Positions 11,276 through 24,886 of a stretch of DNA of 64,000 nucleotides are shown here, piece by piece. The notes beneath the pieces are model-generated. The model saw nothing but the letters and a program-made list of their open reading frames with translations. It did no database searches and was not told where the DNA came from. Source of the DNA: Rhizophagus irregularis (lineage: Eukaryota > Glomeromycota > Glomeromycetes > Glomerales > Glomeraceae). The DNA is taken from NCBI RefSeq assembly GCF_026210795.1, contig NC_089440.1, positions 2,976,001 to 3,040,000 on the forward strand, given 5' to 3'. Each line of letters begins with the position of its first letter. Position 1 is the first letter of the stretch. The translations under genes and the position numbers were made by a program.

Positions 11276-12191
11276 TAGTTCATATTGTTCCTGTTAATAT
11301 ATAAAACTATTTTCTTGTTATTCTGTAAATTTTTTTTTGTAATCAAATATATCACTTTTAAATATAAATTTTTACTAATTTACTACTTTCTAAATAATAC
11401 AATTGATATTTAAATGTTTTTTGACGAAAATTTATTGGATATATTCAAGCAAAAGTACTTGTTTTTACGTTAAAATTTTTGTATAAATATTATTATATAT
11501 TTATTAATCTTTCTAAGAAATTTTCAAAAAATAAATAGTAAATATATGGCTTATAATTAAAATTTAGATAATTTAGATAGAAAATTCATTTGCAAAAATA
11601 ATATCAATGTCTTTATATAATAATTTTTTGCATTATATCAGTACGTATAAGATTTATAATAACATTTTTTATAATTAATAAAAGCAATATATACCAGGGA
11701 TACAGTAAGGGTGTACGATTTTAATGTACGAACTGGCCGAAGTTAACGTTAACGTTATCACAACCTCAATAAGCTAATATGAGGGATTCTCATATGACTC
11801 AGCGTAGATTATATGTTAATTCCGGCCAGAAATTGCGTATTACAGGGGCAGTTTGATGAAATTTATTCACATTTTGCTATGCGTTATTTGTATCCCAAAA
11901 AAGCACCAAACTTGTCAATTCAAAGTGGCTATTTTACTACCTATTTTTAGACTGGTAGTACAAAGTCACGTTACCGAAATTTTATTTTCGAATTGCTTAT
12001 TTTCGGTGAAATATGGTAGATAATAATCCCTAATTGTCACGCAAATTATTTATCACTTACTATCACCTGGATGAAGTTTTACTATAAATTTCTGGCGTCG
12101 TCTGCCTACATAGCCATTCTACCAAAAATCGAGTATATATTATAATTATTACTTTTAAAGAGAAACATTTGAATTTTTGTAAGCCGTAAAA
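11276..12191. other. intergenic region, thioesterase to CWC15
   Basis: AT-rich sequence with no supported gene. A less AT-rich stretch at about 11690-12120 contains a small hairpin (ACCGAAA facing TTTCGGT near 11972-12010). The last part must hold the CWC15 promoter. I see no recognisable mobile-element ends. Confidence 0.4.
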
Positions 12192-13123
12192 ATGACTACA
12201 GCTGCTAGACCGACATTTGATCCTGCTAGGGGTTACGATAGTAAAGCTCCGACGTTACAGTATAGCTCTCGGGATCTTGCAGCACACACAAAACTTAAAT
12301 ATAGGTAAATAATACTTACCTTACCTTGCGGAATAGTTGTTTCATACTGTCTCTTACTGATCGCTTACCTTCTATAAAGACAAACAGGACAACTCACAAA
12401 AGAAGAACTTGAAAAAATAGATCTTAAAGAAGAACTCTTAAAAGCAGAAAGAGAACACTTTGAGACAAATCAAAAAGGAATTTCTTATGATAATTCTGTC
12501 ACTGAAGAACAATTAGCAGAAAAACGTCGAAGGTTATTAATAGAAGCCGCCGATAAGGATGACAGCGACGACGATGATACTGAAGAGGATAGCGACAGGT
12601 ATGATAAATTGGTAATTTTAATTAATTTTATGGTATCCAACGGAGCTCAAATAATATTCATTTTGTTCAGTGAAGATTTAGATGAAGAAGATGATGCGCT
12701 AGCTTTACAGCATGAATTGGAGAAAATTAGAAAGGAACGTGCAGAAGAAAAGGAACGACAGGTTATTTTCTGATCCTATCTGAATTGTTAGGAATTGGTT
12801 TTTTAACTTTATTCACCTGGATTTTTTAATTTCAAAGGAACTCGAAAATTTGGAGGAAGACGAAAGAAAAAAACAAGAAGAAGCTCTAACTGGAAATCCC
12901 CTTCTTAATAAAGATTTCAGTGTTAAGCGAAGGTAGTTTAATTCTTTTAAAAAATCTAAGTATGTAGTAAATCCTTACATTAATCCTTTTTTTTAGGTGG
13001 GATGACGATGTAATTTTCAAAAATCAAGCACGTGGCGTCGATGATAAACCAAAAAAACGGTTTATTAATGATACTTTGCGCAGTGATTTCCACCGTAAAT
13101 TTATGAACAAATACGTGAAATAA
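12192..13123 (+). CDS. CWC15: Cwc15/Cwf15, component of the Prp19-associated spliceosome complex, 214 aa, five exons
   Basis: Exons are 12192-12304, 12380-12598, 12671-12761, 12838-12932 and 12997-13123. The N-terminus [14 protein letters not shown] and the following [16 protein letters not shown] are the invariant start of the family. The middle is a strongly acidic DD/EE block and a charged helix. The end carries the second conserved block, NPLL then [16 protein letters not shown], closing with a basic tail ending in NKYVK. Cwc15 binds the catalytic U2/U6 core in activated spliceosomes. Length is similar to known members. Confidence 0.93.
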
Positions 13124-13583
13124 AGCCGAGTTCTTTTTTAATAACCTATTTAATAGAAAATTTATTATATTATTTTTTACTCACTTTATTAAGATGTATT
13201 ATTAAAAGTAAATTTACGTAATTGATAAAAATTTATAAATGTTAATTTTTTAATTTTTTTGTGCGAATCTGGTAATAAAGGATTATTAACCATATATATA
13301 TTGCTAAACTTTACTCAAAAATTAACATAATTACTATTTTGAAATTTGGTTATTTTAAAACCTTTTTAATCTAGTAATTGTCAGTTTTTCCGAAAATCGA
13401 TTATCCCAAAACTTCACTAGGGTGTGTTTAAATACACTTACGGAATAGGTTTTATCACAAAGAAATTTTTTTTTTTTCATACCACCAACTTCCGGGCTCA
13501 CCCAACTCAAATTCTTTCGTTATTGAAATTTTAACCAACTTAAACGTATATAGTATTGAGGTGTATACTCCTCAGAGGAAAAG

Positions 13584-16085
13584 ATGAGTGGTGTTGGATA
13601 TATTGGGTCTAAGATCAGCCTCATATCAAAGTCTGACATTCGTTATGTGGGCATATTGCATAGCATCAATTCAGCCGATTCAACCGTAGCTCTTGAACAA
13701 GGTTTGTTTTTTTGTATATTGGAGTTTTCTTTACTTGGAAATCCTTTTAAGTTTCTATATAGTTTTTTTTACGTTCTTTATAATAAAAGAGTAAAAACAC
13801 AAAAGTTCCTTTACATCTTGATTTTTTCTTGTCTTGGACAAAAGTTAGTTTGTAAAATTCGAGAGTGGTTCTTTATTTAAGTTCTTAGAAAATTTAATGG
13901 CTGAGTGAGTTTTCCAAGCCATAATATTTTCTTGTTTTAACACAATGAAAGGGATTTCAAAAAAAATTTTTGTGTAAAACATTATCGATTAACCATTGTC
14001 ATTTGTCGATGATTTTCTTTTTCCGTTTGATTAGTTCGTTCTTATGGAACGGAGGGCCGCCGAGGAAGTCCTGCAGAGGAAATTCCTCCTTCTGACAATA
14101 TTTTTGAATATATAGTGTTTCGTGGTTCAGATGTAAAAGATTTGCACGTCTGTGAAGCTCCTGCTCAACAACAGTCGTTACCTCCTCAAGTTCCTAATGA
14201 TCCTGCTATTCTTGGGGTGAGAATTAATTTCAATATTAATATTTATCGAATTTAGGTTATTTGACATATCTTATTCGATGTATCCTTAAGCCGTTGTTTT
14301 TTTGAAGATATGATGAAAACTTTGGATGAAATTGAAATTCTGAATGCAAAATTTACTGATGCTAATAATTTATGTTGCCTTCCTACTGATTCTTCAAATG
14401 TATAGCAAGTTGACTAAAAAATAAAATAACACGTACTCCCTAAAACAAAATCTCAAAATTTATTTTCATCAAATTTTTAATATTTAGACTACCGCTCCTC
14501 GACCACCTAGTTTTCAGAGTTATGCTCCTCCACCACCGATGGGAGTACAACCACCTAATTTCGCTGTGAGCCCGTTTTATATTCAACAAGTAGCTGCTGC
14601 TGCTTCATTTCAGCAACAGCCGCAATATTGGCAACAACCACATCCTCAATCACAGGTAAATTTTTTTTTTTTATTTAATGCATGTACAATAAATGAAACT
14701 TACACTTGATGAAAAATTCTTGTGAATCTAAGTAATCTTTTGTTGTCATTATTTTTATTTTTTATCAACTTTATAATCCGTAATAATTTGTTTAAAATTC
14801 ACGTTTGAATTTAACCTTCCCATTCCCCTTTGGAACGGATAGCTAAATAATAACATTTCAGAATCCGCTGCCAAAGAAGCTGAACAATCAAAGCAATTAC
14901 AGGTCTGCAGTTTTGGCAGCAAAATTTACTCAATGATTAACACAGCTCCTATATAGGTCCATGTTTCACACCAATACCTAACTCCTTGAATACAGAAAGA
15001 ACATTCAGCACCTGACAAGATTGAAGAACCTAGACCGGAAAAGCAATCTTCAGTCAAAAACTTCGCCAAGACGGGTACGAGTTCACGGTCTACCGTTACG
15101 ACTAATAATAGAAATAATGATGCTACAGCGGAAATACCGTCAACGTCCGCCGTCGAAAACTTGGCCAAAAAAGTTAGTGAAATTAATTTAACGACAACAA
15201 AAGAAACTAATGTTGAAAAACAAGGTTTATATAGTTTTTTTTTTGGTGATTGTTTATAATTCTTATTTACTAACTTAATTTATTTGTAGCAACTGTAAAC
15301 AATCATGCTCGTCCTTCTGCTCCAAGTAATAATAGACTTCCTGGTATGGGCGGACATCTTTTGCAACAAAATCGTAGAGGTGGTCGTGGCAGTCGGCGAA
15401 GTTACAACCAGAATTATGATCGAAACAGGATTCCTGTTCCTCAATCTGATTTCGATTTTGAATCTTCGAATGCCAAGTTCAATAAAGAAGAGATTGTCAA
15501 GGAAGTTGTTAAAAAAATTCATCCAAATGATCAAAAAGAAGAAGAACCTGTAGATGGACATGAAGAAGAGGAAGAAGAAGATATTTTGATACCACCTGCT
15601 GAAAGTTATTATGATAGGAACAAATCATTTTTTGATAATATTTCTTGCGAAACTAAAGAACGTTTAGAACAACAAGGTCCTGATGGCCGGTAAGTTTTTG
15701 TAAATCAATTCATTTTTTCAATAGTATATGGTATCTTTTTTAACTCTTCCCGATAAATATCAGTCGCAGTTTATCTGTTGCTGAAAGACGACAAAAGCAA
15801 TCAGAAGAAAGACGTCTGAATCTTGAAACTTTTGGACAAGTATCAATTGATGGTGGAAGATATCGTGGAAGTTATCGTGGTCGCGGCTATAGAGGAAGTA
15901 GAGGAGGATACCGTGGAAGTCGTGGCAGTGGAAGTGGCGGTTATAGAGGAGGATATTCTAACAATTTTCGAGGGAATAATTATAGGGTAAGTATGCAATT
16001 AATTGTTTTTTTAGAGATTTTTGATCATTTCAAGTACTTATTCTCTTATTTTCTTCAGCAACAATTGCAACAACAACAATCATGA
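13584..16085 (+). CDS. LSM14: LSM14/Scd6 (RAP55) translational repressor and P-body factor, 468 aa, eight exons
   Basis: Exons are 13584-13701, 14035-14216, 14488-14655, 14843-14902, 14996-15224, 15290-15689, 15764-15986 and 16059-16085. The LSm14 domain covers residues 1-80: [19 protein letters not shown], then [20 protein letters not shown] and [10 protein letters not shown] Pro/Gln-rich linker follows. The FDF/TFG part is seen as [19 protein letters not shown], then [16 protein letters not shown] and RRLNLETFG. The C-terminus is an RGG/YRG region. Proteins of this family bind eIF4G and Dhh1/DDX6 and repress translation in P-bodies. An open run inside intron 2 (about 14310-14404, ending in a stop) could be an alternative exon but lacks a clear donor. 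Confidence 0.93.
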
Positions 16086-17997
16086 ATAAAAAGAATTATA
16101 ATTTTTAAAGGCGTATTTTTTTTGTATTTGTCTAGTTTTTTATTCTTATTTTCTTATATATCCTTATTGGTGAATCATCAGTTTGGTTTTGTCGTCGCTC
16201 ATATCACCACTATTTTCACTTTACCACCTACCTGGTATTTTTTTAATATCTAATTCGAGATTTGTATAAAAGAAATTGAGGAGAAGCTAATATATAATAA
16301 AAAAAAAGAATGAGAAAGTAGAAGAGGAAAGAAAAAAAAACGGAATAATGGGAATAAAAAGGGAAGGGAAAAATAAGTTAAAAAAAATAATAGGTGCATT
16401 TTTTATATACAAAAGTGAGTTTTAAATTTGATATGTATTTGTAGTCTTATTAAAACTGGTGAATGATTTTTAGTAGGAAAATAATGCTCTTTTATTATTT
16501 CTTTACATATATATATTTTTTAATACAAGGTTAAATTTGTATAAAGTTAGTTATAAACACTAAATTTGGTCTAAGTTAAATTTATAAAACTGGCTAGTAT
16601 TAAATCAAATTTTACATAATTTATATAATTATATTAATAACAATATATTATAAAATTTTATTCAAATATAAGCATTAGCAGTAATTAACTTATCCTAAAA
16701 TATATAACCAGTTAAATCCTACAAATATAATAATTTAATTATAATTAAATTTCTTATCTGTTATTTTAAATTTTACTTCTACTGTTAGTCTGTTATATAT
16801 TATTTTATTATATTTATTAAATAAATTAAATATTAAATTAAACATTATTATACAATTTATAAAATTAATAATTGCATTTTTGTAATATAAAAAAATAATA
16901 GATTTATTTATAAAATAAATATTGTAATATAATAATTAACTGTATATTTACAAATGGATTTTGTTTTTTATCACATTTGCAATATATTACACTTCCATAT
17001 AAAAGTCAAACTAGCATTCTAAACTCTTTTTAATATACTAAGTAAAATTGTAAAACAGGCCAAAAAATATATATATTATATAATTTTTAAAGTGGTATAA
17101 TAGGTATATACATAAAAAATGTAAAAAAAAATTAATAAAAAATAAAGAATTAGAAAATTTAGCAAGAATTAGTATATTTATTATATAAAAATTGCCAAAA
17201 AAGGTGAAGCAATATATTACATATATGAAAAAATAATAAATTCTTTACAAATAATATAAAAAAATTAAAAATTAACAATATAATTTAATAGAATAATATT
17301 ATATATATTTTTCTATTTCTTTTTTTTATAGATTATTTTTCTTTTCTTCTCTAAATATATTTTTTTTTATTTTCACAGCACATTTATGTTCTAATATTAC
17401 AAAGATTATAAATATATGAATATTATTCACAACTATCTAACATTATTAGAATACAAATTACTTGTAATACTAATATAAAATATCTTATTATGTTGTAATA
17501 TTAGAATCAAGTTATATGATAATCATATAATAGAATAAATATTTAACTAAAGAATAATTAAAAGCTGATTGAAGAATAAATTATTAACCAAATATAAAAT
17601 GAATAAATTATTAATTAATAGATAAATTATGATAGTATAACAAAATTAAAAGAATTATTTATAATTACAAATAATAATTAATTAATTATAATCAACTATA
17701 ATAATTTATAATTAGTCATAGAAACAATTAAAATAGATAGAAAGATTATTATATTATCATTAATAATTATTAGTAAAAAGAAATTTTTAGAAGTTTTTGA
17801 AATCTTTTAAAACTTTAATTATATAGTAGTTTAATCATTAATTACAAGTTTCAAAATATTTTTAAATAGTAGTTTAATTAATAAAACTTTAAAATATATA
17901 AAAAGATAGAAATTCAATAGTTATCATTTTAAGAATGTATATAAATAAAAATTATTATTAAATAAAAATATATTTTTATTTAGTTTTTTACTTCAAG
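16086..17997. other. AT-only intergenic stretch at the left edge of the transposon island
   Basis: About 1.9 kb of A/T-dominated sequence follows the LSM14 3' end. The first 250 bases probably include its 3' UTR. Nothing codes here that I can support. Short homopolymer and TA-rich runs are common but form no ordered array. Confidence 0.4.
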
Positions 17998-18113
17998 TCA
18001 CCGGGAGTGATCATTACCGTTGGCCAGAATTATCAATTTTTACCAGCACTATATTTTTTTAATGCTAGTCGATCATCATAATTTCAGTTACCGGTAATCA
18101 TTACCCCCGGTGA
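17998..18113. mobile_element. MITE-like element about 116 bp with 20-bp inverted ends
   Basis: The left end TCACCGGGAGTGATCATTAC at 17998 pairs with the reverse complement of the right end ending GGTAATCATTACCCCCGGTGA at 18113. The arms differ at only a few bases. The internal 70 bases carry no gene. The ends resemble the TCACCRGTGRTGATCG segment of the larger element at 23665, suggesting related ends. Target duplication is unclear. Confidence 0.5.
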
Positions 18114-18229
18114 TAGTTAGAAAAATTCTTTTATTTAAAGCTAAATAATATTTAAAATATTACCTAATAGTATATATATTGTTACTCATGTTTACCACCT
18201 GAAGTATCAATACAACTTTATTATTATGC

Positions 18230-21200
18230 TTAATTGCCGATCCGTCTAAGAACGGCACTATCGTATATGTAAAAAAGGGGTTAAATTTAACGAATTTGTG
18301 ATAAATGCGAAAATTCTAGAAAGGAAATCTCATAAATTACGCACTAGCTTTAAATGAAAGTCACATGATATATAAAAAAAAACCTGAAAATTAAGAAAAT
18401 GAAAAAAAAATTATATATTCATATGTAAAAAAAAAAGTTTACTATGTACGCGCGCCAGATTTCCACTTCAAAAATAATGAAATTTCGTATTTTACTATAT
18501 TTTATTATATAATTTACATATAATTTACATACAAGAAATATATAAATATTAGTTTTGAGATAACTTTTCAGTCTCTTCTATCGAACTATGCTCTGCAGCT
18601 TCCATTGCTTGAAGTGCCATTGCATGTTTCCAACCTCGTGAAAATGAAGTTATCCAGTTGGCAATAGTAGATTCCTTTGGCACCTCATTCTCATCTATTT
18701 CCCCTTCCTGTACTCGTTGCAACAGTTCACTTCGCATTTCTGCAGCTGTCATTTTTTTTCTTGGATTAGCAGTACCTGCATGAAACATTATTTCAAGAAG
18801 ATTCTTGACGTATATAGGTATTCGTTTTACCGGTTCTCTAGTTTTTTGATTTTGTTATAACGCCCAACCAGAAATAAAAATCTCCCAACTAAATCGAAAA
18901 TACTTATTAGTAACTTTATTATATAAAGAGGTAGTGATGGCAATCAGTGACTAAGAATGTGATGATGACAACTGTAATGACGATGATAAAAGTGAAAATA
19001 AAAATGAAGGGAGAAAATAAGAGTGAGTACCTTTTGCGTTCCAGATCTATTTCTGTTTCATTTATGGAATCAACATCTGTAATTTTCTGCATTATGTATA
19101 TAGTTAGTATATTTATGATTTTTATTTATCAATCAGAGTTATCTTATAACTAACTTACTAATTCATTCATTTGATTTTCTAAACTTTCAATAGTATCAGT
19201 ATCTAAAGTAAAAATAAATCAATTAGACCACCTAATTCAAAATTAATTTTATTGGAAAATTATACCTTGATGATCGATCTTTGGTATATTCCAAGATTTT
19301 TGTGGGTTTGAATGTTCTGAAATAATGGGATCTGGCTTGACAATTATTCGATTTTTAACAATTTTTTGGATTTTATTGGGTGAAAATTTGTTTAACTCGC
19401 CAAATTTTGGTAAAGGTCGTGCATAAATATATCCAGCTTCTTCACCATCATATACCCAGGTAAATTCATTCCAATTTCGGATTCCTGTAATAGTTCCTAT
19501 TTTTTGTTTTTCTTTTATAAATTCAAAAATAAATGTTATTTTATTTTTAAAATTACAATATAATAAAATAAAATTTACTTGTTCTGTTATTACGTTGAAG
19601 ATTTGCTTTACATGAGTCACAAATAGACCTTTAATCGCCATTTCGAATATCTTCGTGACGAATTTCATGTGAAGTTTAAGCATGTGACTTGATTGCATGT
19701 ATGTCTTAGTAAATGAATAATTCTTAGTTGTATACCAATTTCAGACTGGAAATCAAAAATAATAACCAAAAATATCCTTACTTGTGCATGGTGAGAATCT
19801 ATGGTGGATTTTGCCTCACCAGCCTCTAGAAAAATCCATTTATTAATATATACATCATACCACTCTTTCCAATGGGATAGTATTATCATCAATTCTGTAT
19901 TATGATAGTGTCCCCCATTGTCAGATATAATAGTTATATATTTAGGTTTTTTTTCAAGTGTTTCTAATACTCCATGTAATGATGATGCCGTAAACCAAGC
20001 ATCTTGCTTGGTATCTCCACTCCAGTGATCGTAAGCGTTAATATTGAGATTATCAGTATTTTGTTCTTTAGTGTATAGTAAAACAGTATGCAAAGTCCAT
20101 CCACGCTTTCCAAACCACTCATCCTTTGTTTCTCTTGCTTTTTTAGGATTAATTCGCATCTTATAATCCACAATCATCAAAGCTTCATCATCATCAAGCT
20201 GGGAGAGAATAGCAGGCAATTGTGCATTTAGGTAAATTTTACGAGCATGATGTGACATAAATGCAATCAATTGTTTTTGGTAGCCATCAAGATTTTCATG
20301 TTGATCTAACGGCAAATGTTTTTTTAAATTTTCGAAAAAAATAAATAGATTCTTACAATTAATACAAGTATTGGAATGTATTTCTTCACAATCACCAAAA
20401 GCATGTCGTAAGCAATGCGACAAACAAGAATTATGAACTGCAATTCCATTTTGTGATACATTCAATTGCTTCGGATAATCTCTTCTAAGATAGCATCGTA
20501 AATTTTGAGCAACTCCAATCAATTCATTCTATTATAAAGAAATATGAGATGGATTCAATATTATTGATTATTAAAATTATCAAGAACTTACCCGAAGTAA
20601 TAGGTTTGTAATATTGATATTTACTAGTTCTTCAATATTTGCAAATACTTGATATCCACATTCATTACATTCTGAACAAAGTCCACCCAAATTTTCCTTA
20701 TATACGAAGCGTTTACCATTCAACTGTGTCATAAAAGATGTTCTCTTCATCCCATTTGGATATTTTTCATGAAATTGATTCCATAAGGCTTGCTTGTGAT
20801 CTTGTAAATAAAGTACAGGTAGACCACTTTTATTATCAGTTTTATAAGAACTCATATTTACATGTTCTTTTGTAGAAAAGAATAATTCAAACTGTTTCAA
20901 TTGTTCAGGGACAAATTTTGTTCGATGAAAAGTTGGTTTATTTAGTACAGGTGCTCCATAACCATTTGTTCGTGTATATTTACGTGATTCTAAAATGGTA
21001 TGTCGTCCAACCTTTTAAAATAGTAAGTTGATGAGTTTTTTGGTATTGCTAATAATGTTAGAGATTACATTGAAATTACTTACACCCAAATTTTCTTGTA
21101 ATTCATCATAGGTAAAATCATCTGCAATAATTGAAAGTATTCTGCGCTTCCCATCAAAATTTTTTTTATTATCTTTTAATGTATGATTGAAGCATTGCCA

Positions 21201-22517
21201 AAAGGTCTGAGTCGAATTTTCAACAAGAATTCCCATTTGATATAATTGAGTAAGTAATGCATAATCTTGCTTTGGACAGCTGGATTTTGACCAAAATTGA
21301 TACTAACAAAGAAATTTGTAATTAGTTTTTTTTATAGAATTATTTGCAAGTAATATTTTCTATATTAAAATACCTGACTTGTCTCATGTGTCCAAGGGGT
21401 TACATCATGAGCGCCAGCAGCACGAAGAAAAGTTTTCCATGCTCCCAGTTCACGCGAACTAAATTGATAGTCTACAGGGTATATTTCTTGCAATTCGTTA
21501 TTTAGTTCAATTAGAGGACTTTCTTGCTTTTTCCATTTTACAAATAATTGATGCCAATTAATATTTGCAATTGTTCGTCATCTTAGATGAAAATTAAAAA
21601 GTGATTTCATATTAGAATAATTATCCCATTCTTGAGGTGAACATGTTGGCACTTTCTGTTTTTGATTTAGAGATTGAATCATATGGTTGTCAATACCAAA
21701 AAGTTGATTGCTATTGAATTTTTTTATTAAATCTGAATTTTTCCATACATCAATTGGACTCTCACCTTCAATTATACGTTTGCATTTTTGATTTTGATGA
21801 ATTTCAAGAATACATTTAGTTTCTTCAATTTTGGAAATAAATAATGCCATCGTATTTCCACGATACTTATTATAAAGAAGTGAAGATTTATATCCCGGTC
21901 CAGCGTAAAACCAATCAGTTCGTGATGAATATCCTACTCCATACACAAAAATTTTAATTTGTTCAAGTGAAATTAAACGAGGGACGAAAAAAACATCTTT
22001 ACATAGTTCTTTTATTATATTTTCATCATTCCATCCCATTATTTGTACGCCAGAATAACGTGTTTTTGTTTCAAAGATCTTAAAATAAACTTCGGAAATT
22101 GCATTAGTTGGGTCATTGGCAATTTCTACAATATTTTCACTTTGACACAAGTATCCTGGTAAAAAATTGTTGTTCTCTTTATTGCCAGCAACTATTGTTA
22201 CAATAAATTCATGCTCATTAAGTATTATTTTGCTTTTTTGCTGCACGCGAATAGGTAAATAAACCGTTTCGTTAGAATCTTTATTAAGATCGGATAAAAA
22301 GTGCCACCAATAGCGGGAATATGGACCATAATGAAGCGCTTCAACAAGTTCTCCAGGTGAAATAAGAGAAACATCAGCTTGGCGGTGTTTTTTCATTATG
22401 TAATGGGCGGGAATTTACTACACGCGTGAGATGTAAAAAACGCTTTTTTTTATTATCGTTATTATTCCCGAATTTTATTAGTAACGCAGTGCCAATTTTA
22501 GACAGATCGGCAATTAA
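18230..22517. mobile_element. 4.3-kb DNA transposon with 30-bp inverted ends starting TTAA
   Basis: The left end (18230-18259) and the reverse complement of the right end (22488-22517) share 26 of 30 bases by my count. Both begin TTAATTGCCGATC and end GGCACT. Because TTAA lies at both outer edges and flanking bases differ, the simplest reading is a TTAA target-site duplication around ends that start TTGCCGATC. TTAA targets are known for piggyBac and Kolobok superfamilies. The single gene inside (18549-22396, minus) has DDE-like motifs. Superfamily placement is not settled by what I can see. Confidence 0.78.
18549..22396 (-). pseudogene. DDE-like transposase gene of the TTAA element, broken by a premature TGA
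   Basis: Multi-exon gene read from ATG at 22396. Exon 1 stays open to 21580, where a TGA interrupts it. The same frame then continues without a stop to a donor near 21374, so CGA to TGA is a likely nonsense change. Later exons (about 21085-21303, 20593-21014, 19781-20530 and pieces to 18549) join with good GT/AG sites. Visible landmarks are LCSECNECGYQVF and a Cys/His-rich stretch (CLSHCLRH, CINC), then candidate catalytic acids in MIVDYKMRINP, ITIISDNGGHYHN and FLEAGEAKSTID. After HHAQ the coding frame becomes hard to follow, around 19690-19790. The C-terminus includes PVKRIPIYVKNLLEIMFHAG and NWITSFSRGWKHAM. A functional transposase seems unlikely. Confidence 0.6.
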
Positions 22518-23664
22518 TTTAGATTTATATAAAATTATATAAATATTTAGCTAATATATATCAATCACTATATATATAATAAAATTTAAAGGCTAATTTT
22601 TTTTATTATAATAGTTATATTAAAAATTATGATACTATATAATTATTAATATTAATATATAATTTATATATATAGATTAAAATCAGCTAAAATAAATTTT
22701 ATTGGTTAAAATTGATGATTTTTGAATTTATAATTCTGGCTAAATATTTCTAATTTTAGCTAATTTTATAATGTTAATTTAAATTTGATAAAAATTAAAA
22801 AATGCAAATTAAATGTAATATTATATTACTATTATATTTATATAAAATAATTTTTAAACTAAATATAAGAAATAATACTTTTTAATGATATCAAAAAATG
22901 TATTGAAAAATTTTTGTTATTTAAAGTAGATTTTAACTAGAAATTGATATATTTTTTTTATTAAAAATAAAGAATAATAAAAAAATTTGAAATTTATCAA
23001 ATATAATAAATAATTTAAAATTTTAAATTAAAACTAGAAACTAGAAAGTATTTTATATAATTTTATAATAAAAAAACTTAAAAAATAATAACTTAGTAAA
23101 TTTTCAAATAAATCCAAAATCTATAAAAAAAAAATTTTTTTTTTATTTTATTTATATAATAATATTACAAATTTTTTATTATTTCAATAATTTTACTTAT
23201 AAAACAAACTATTTTAGAACAATTTAAATATTAAAAAAAAATAAACAAAAATGGATTTACTAAAAAAAATGAAAATTTTGTAGTTTTTTTTTTAATTTAA
23301 AAATTTTATCATTATTTCATATTAAAAAATGGAAAAATTTGATAAATTTAATAATAAACAAAAATCTAATTAGGTGACTGATTTTATTAATTTAATAAAA
23401 GCTGTTTTTTAAAAAAATTACACTTAAAAATAAAAATATTTATTATTAATTAAAGGATTTTCATTAAAATTTTATTGAAATAAAAATTCTTTTTTTTATT
23501 AAAAAATCAATTTTTTGTATTTATATAAAATTTACCTGAATAATTATTATTAAATCTTTAGAAATTTTTTTTTTCTCTTGCAAAATTACATATATTTTTA
23601 TTATTAAAATTATATATTTATCTAAACTTTTAAAAGAATTTTAAAAAAGTTTATTTTTTGGATA
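22518..23664. other. AT-rich spacer between transposons
   Basis: Almost pure A/T sequence with many poly-A and poly-T runs. No coding stretch or repeat ends are recognisable. Confidence 0.4.
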
Positions 23665-24075
23665 TTGCTAAATATCACCAGTGGTGATCGTCACTACATG
23701 TAAAATATTTCAAAAATTTTTGACCGAGATATTCTTCTAATTAAAATATAAATATTATTACTATATGTAAATTTATGAGTAGAACAAGTTTCCTTTAGAT
23801 TATAAAGGCTATTGTTTAGATAGTTTTTGAGAAAAACAGGAAAGTTTGATTTAATAAGTAAAATACAATTTTTGTTTTAAAAAAGATTTTTTTTAGTCAA
23901 ATTTTCAAAATTTTAGTGTGATTAATATCTACTCAGGTTTGTTTTATACATTTATTATTTAAATTGAAATTTTTGAAAAAAAATTTATGGTGTGCTTTTT
24001 AACTCTGGCTAAAATTATAATTTTCAGCCAGAATTAAGTGATGTGGTGACGATCATCACTAGTGATATTTAGCAA
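23665..24075. mobile_element. 411-bp MITE with 30-bp inverted ends and TA duplication
   Basis: The left end TTGCTAAATATCACCAGTGG (23665) continues to TGATCGTCAC. The reverse complement of the right end reads TTGCTAAATATCACTAGTGA and then TGATCGTCAC. Only two of 30 positions differ. A TA dinucleotide flanks both sides (23663-23664 and 24076-24077), the target used by Tc1/mariner-type elements. The interior is non-coding. Confidence 0.75.
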
Positions 24076-24886
24076 TACCCTTATTTTTTAATGTAAATTT
24101 ATTATATATGAAAAGAAAAAATAATTTTAAAGATTAGTAAAGTATATAAAATCCTATCAAATTATTTAAAATAAAGTAACTTAAATATAATTATATACAT
24201 TTTTTTAATATGAAAATAATTTTTATATTATATATATGGTAATTGATATATTTATCATTATCAAAATTGATTAGCTATTCTAAAATTAAGTCCAAAATAA
24301 AAATCATCTTTTAAATCTATTATATATATTATTGTAAACTAGTAATCTGTGAAATATATTTAAAAATACATTTAATTTTAAATGGGTAATTTTTCAAAAT
24401 AGTTTAGATAGTTCTCTTTTAAAATAAATATATATATTTTAATAGAAAATAATAATAGGTACAAATAAACAATAATATTGGAATCAACTACATTTCTCAT
24501 TTGCTAATCGCTTAGCCATTTTTTCAGTAGAAATGGCTGATAGAAAAGTTTTAACTTTTTTTTACTCAAGTAATGGTAAAATACTTTTGACTTTATTTAT
24601 AAACTTCCTGAAAATTCTTTTAAAATTTAAATAGACCTTTATCTTCTAATTTTAGTGAAATTACTTAATCTGAAGTGATTTTTACAAAAGATAATTTTAC
24701 TTTTGCAAAATTTTTTTTCTATAAAGTTTCTAAAAGTTGTAATTATTATATATTAGATAGCTAAGCTTTAAATTCTACAACTAATATAAAGTTTTTCCAT
24801 TAATTTTTTTATTTTTAAAAGTATTATAAAAGTCTTTCTATAAAGTACAAGTTGAAGTAGAGTTGATCATTTAGAAAGCATCTTTT
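24076..24886. other. AT-rich spacer with one diverged repeat
   Basis: No gene seen. The part at about 24488-24585 (TTTGCTAATCGCTTAGCCAT and on) resembles 29088-29180 (CTTGCTAATCACTTAACTAC and on) in the same orientation, with many differences. It is probably an old dispersed repeat. Confidence 0.3.
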
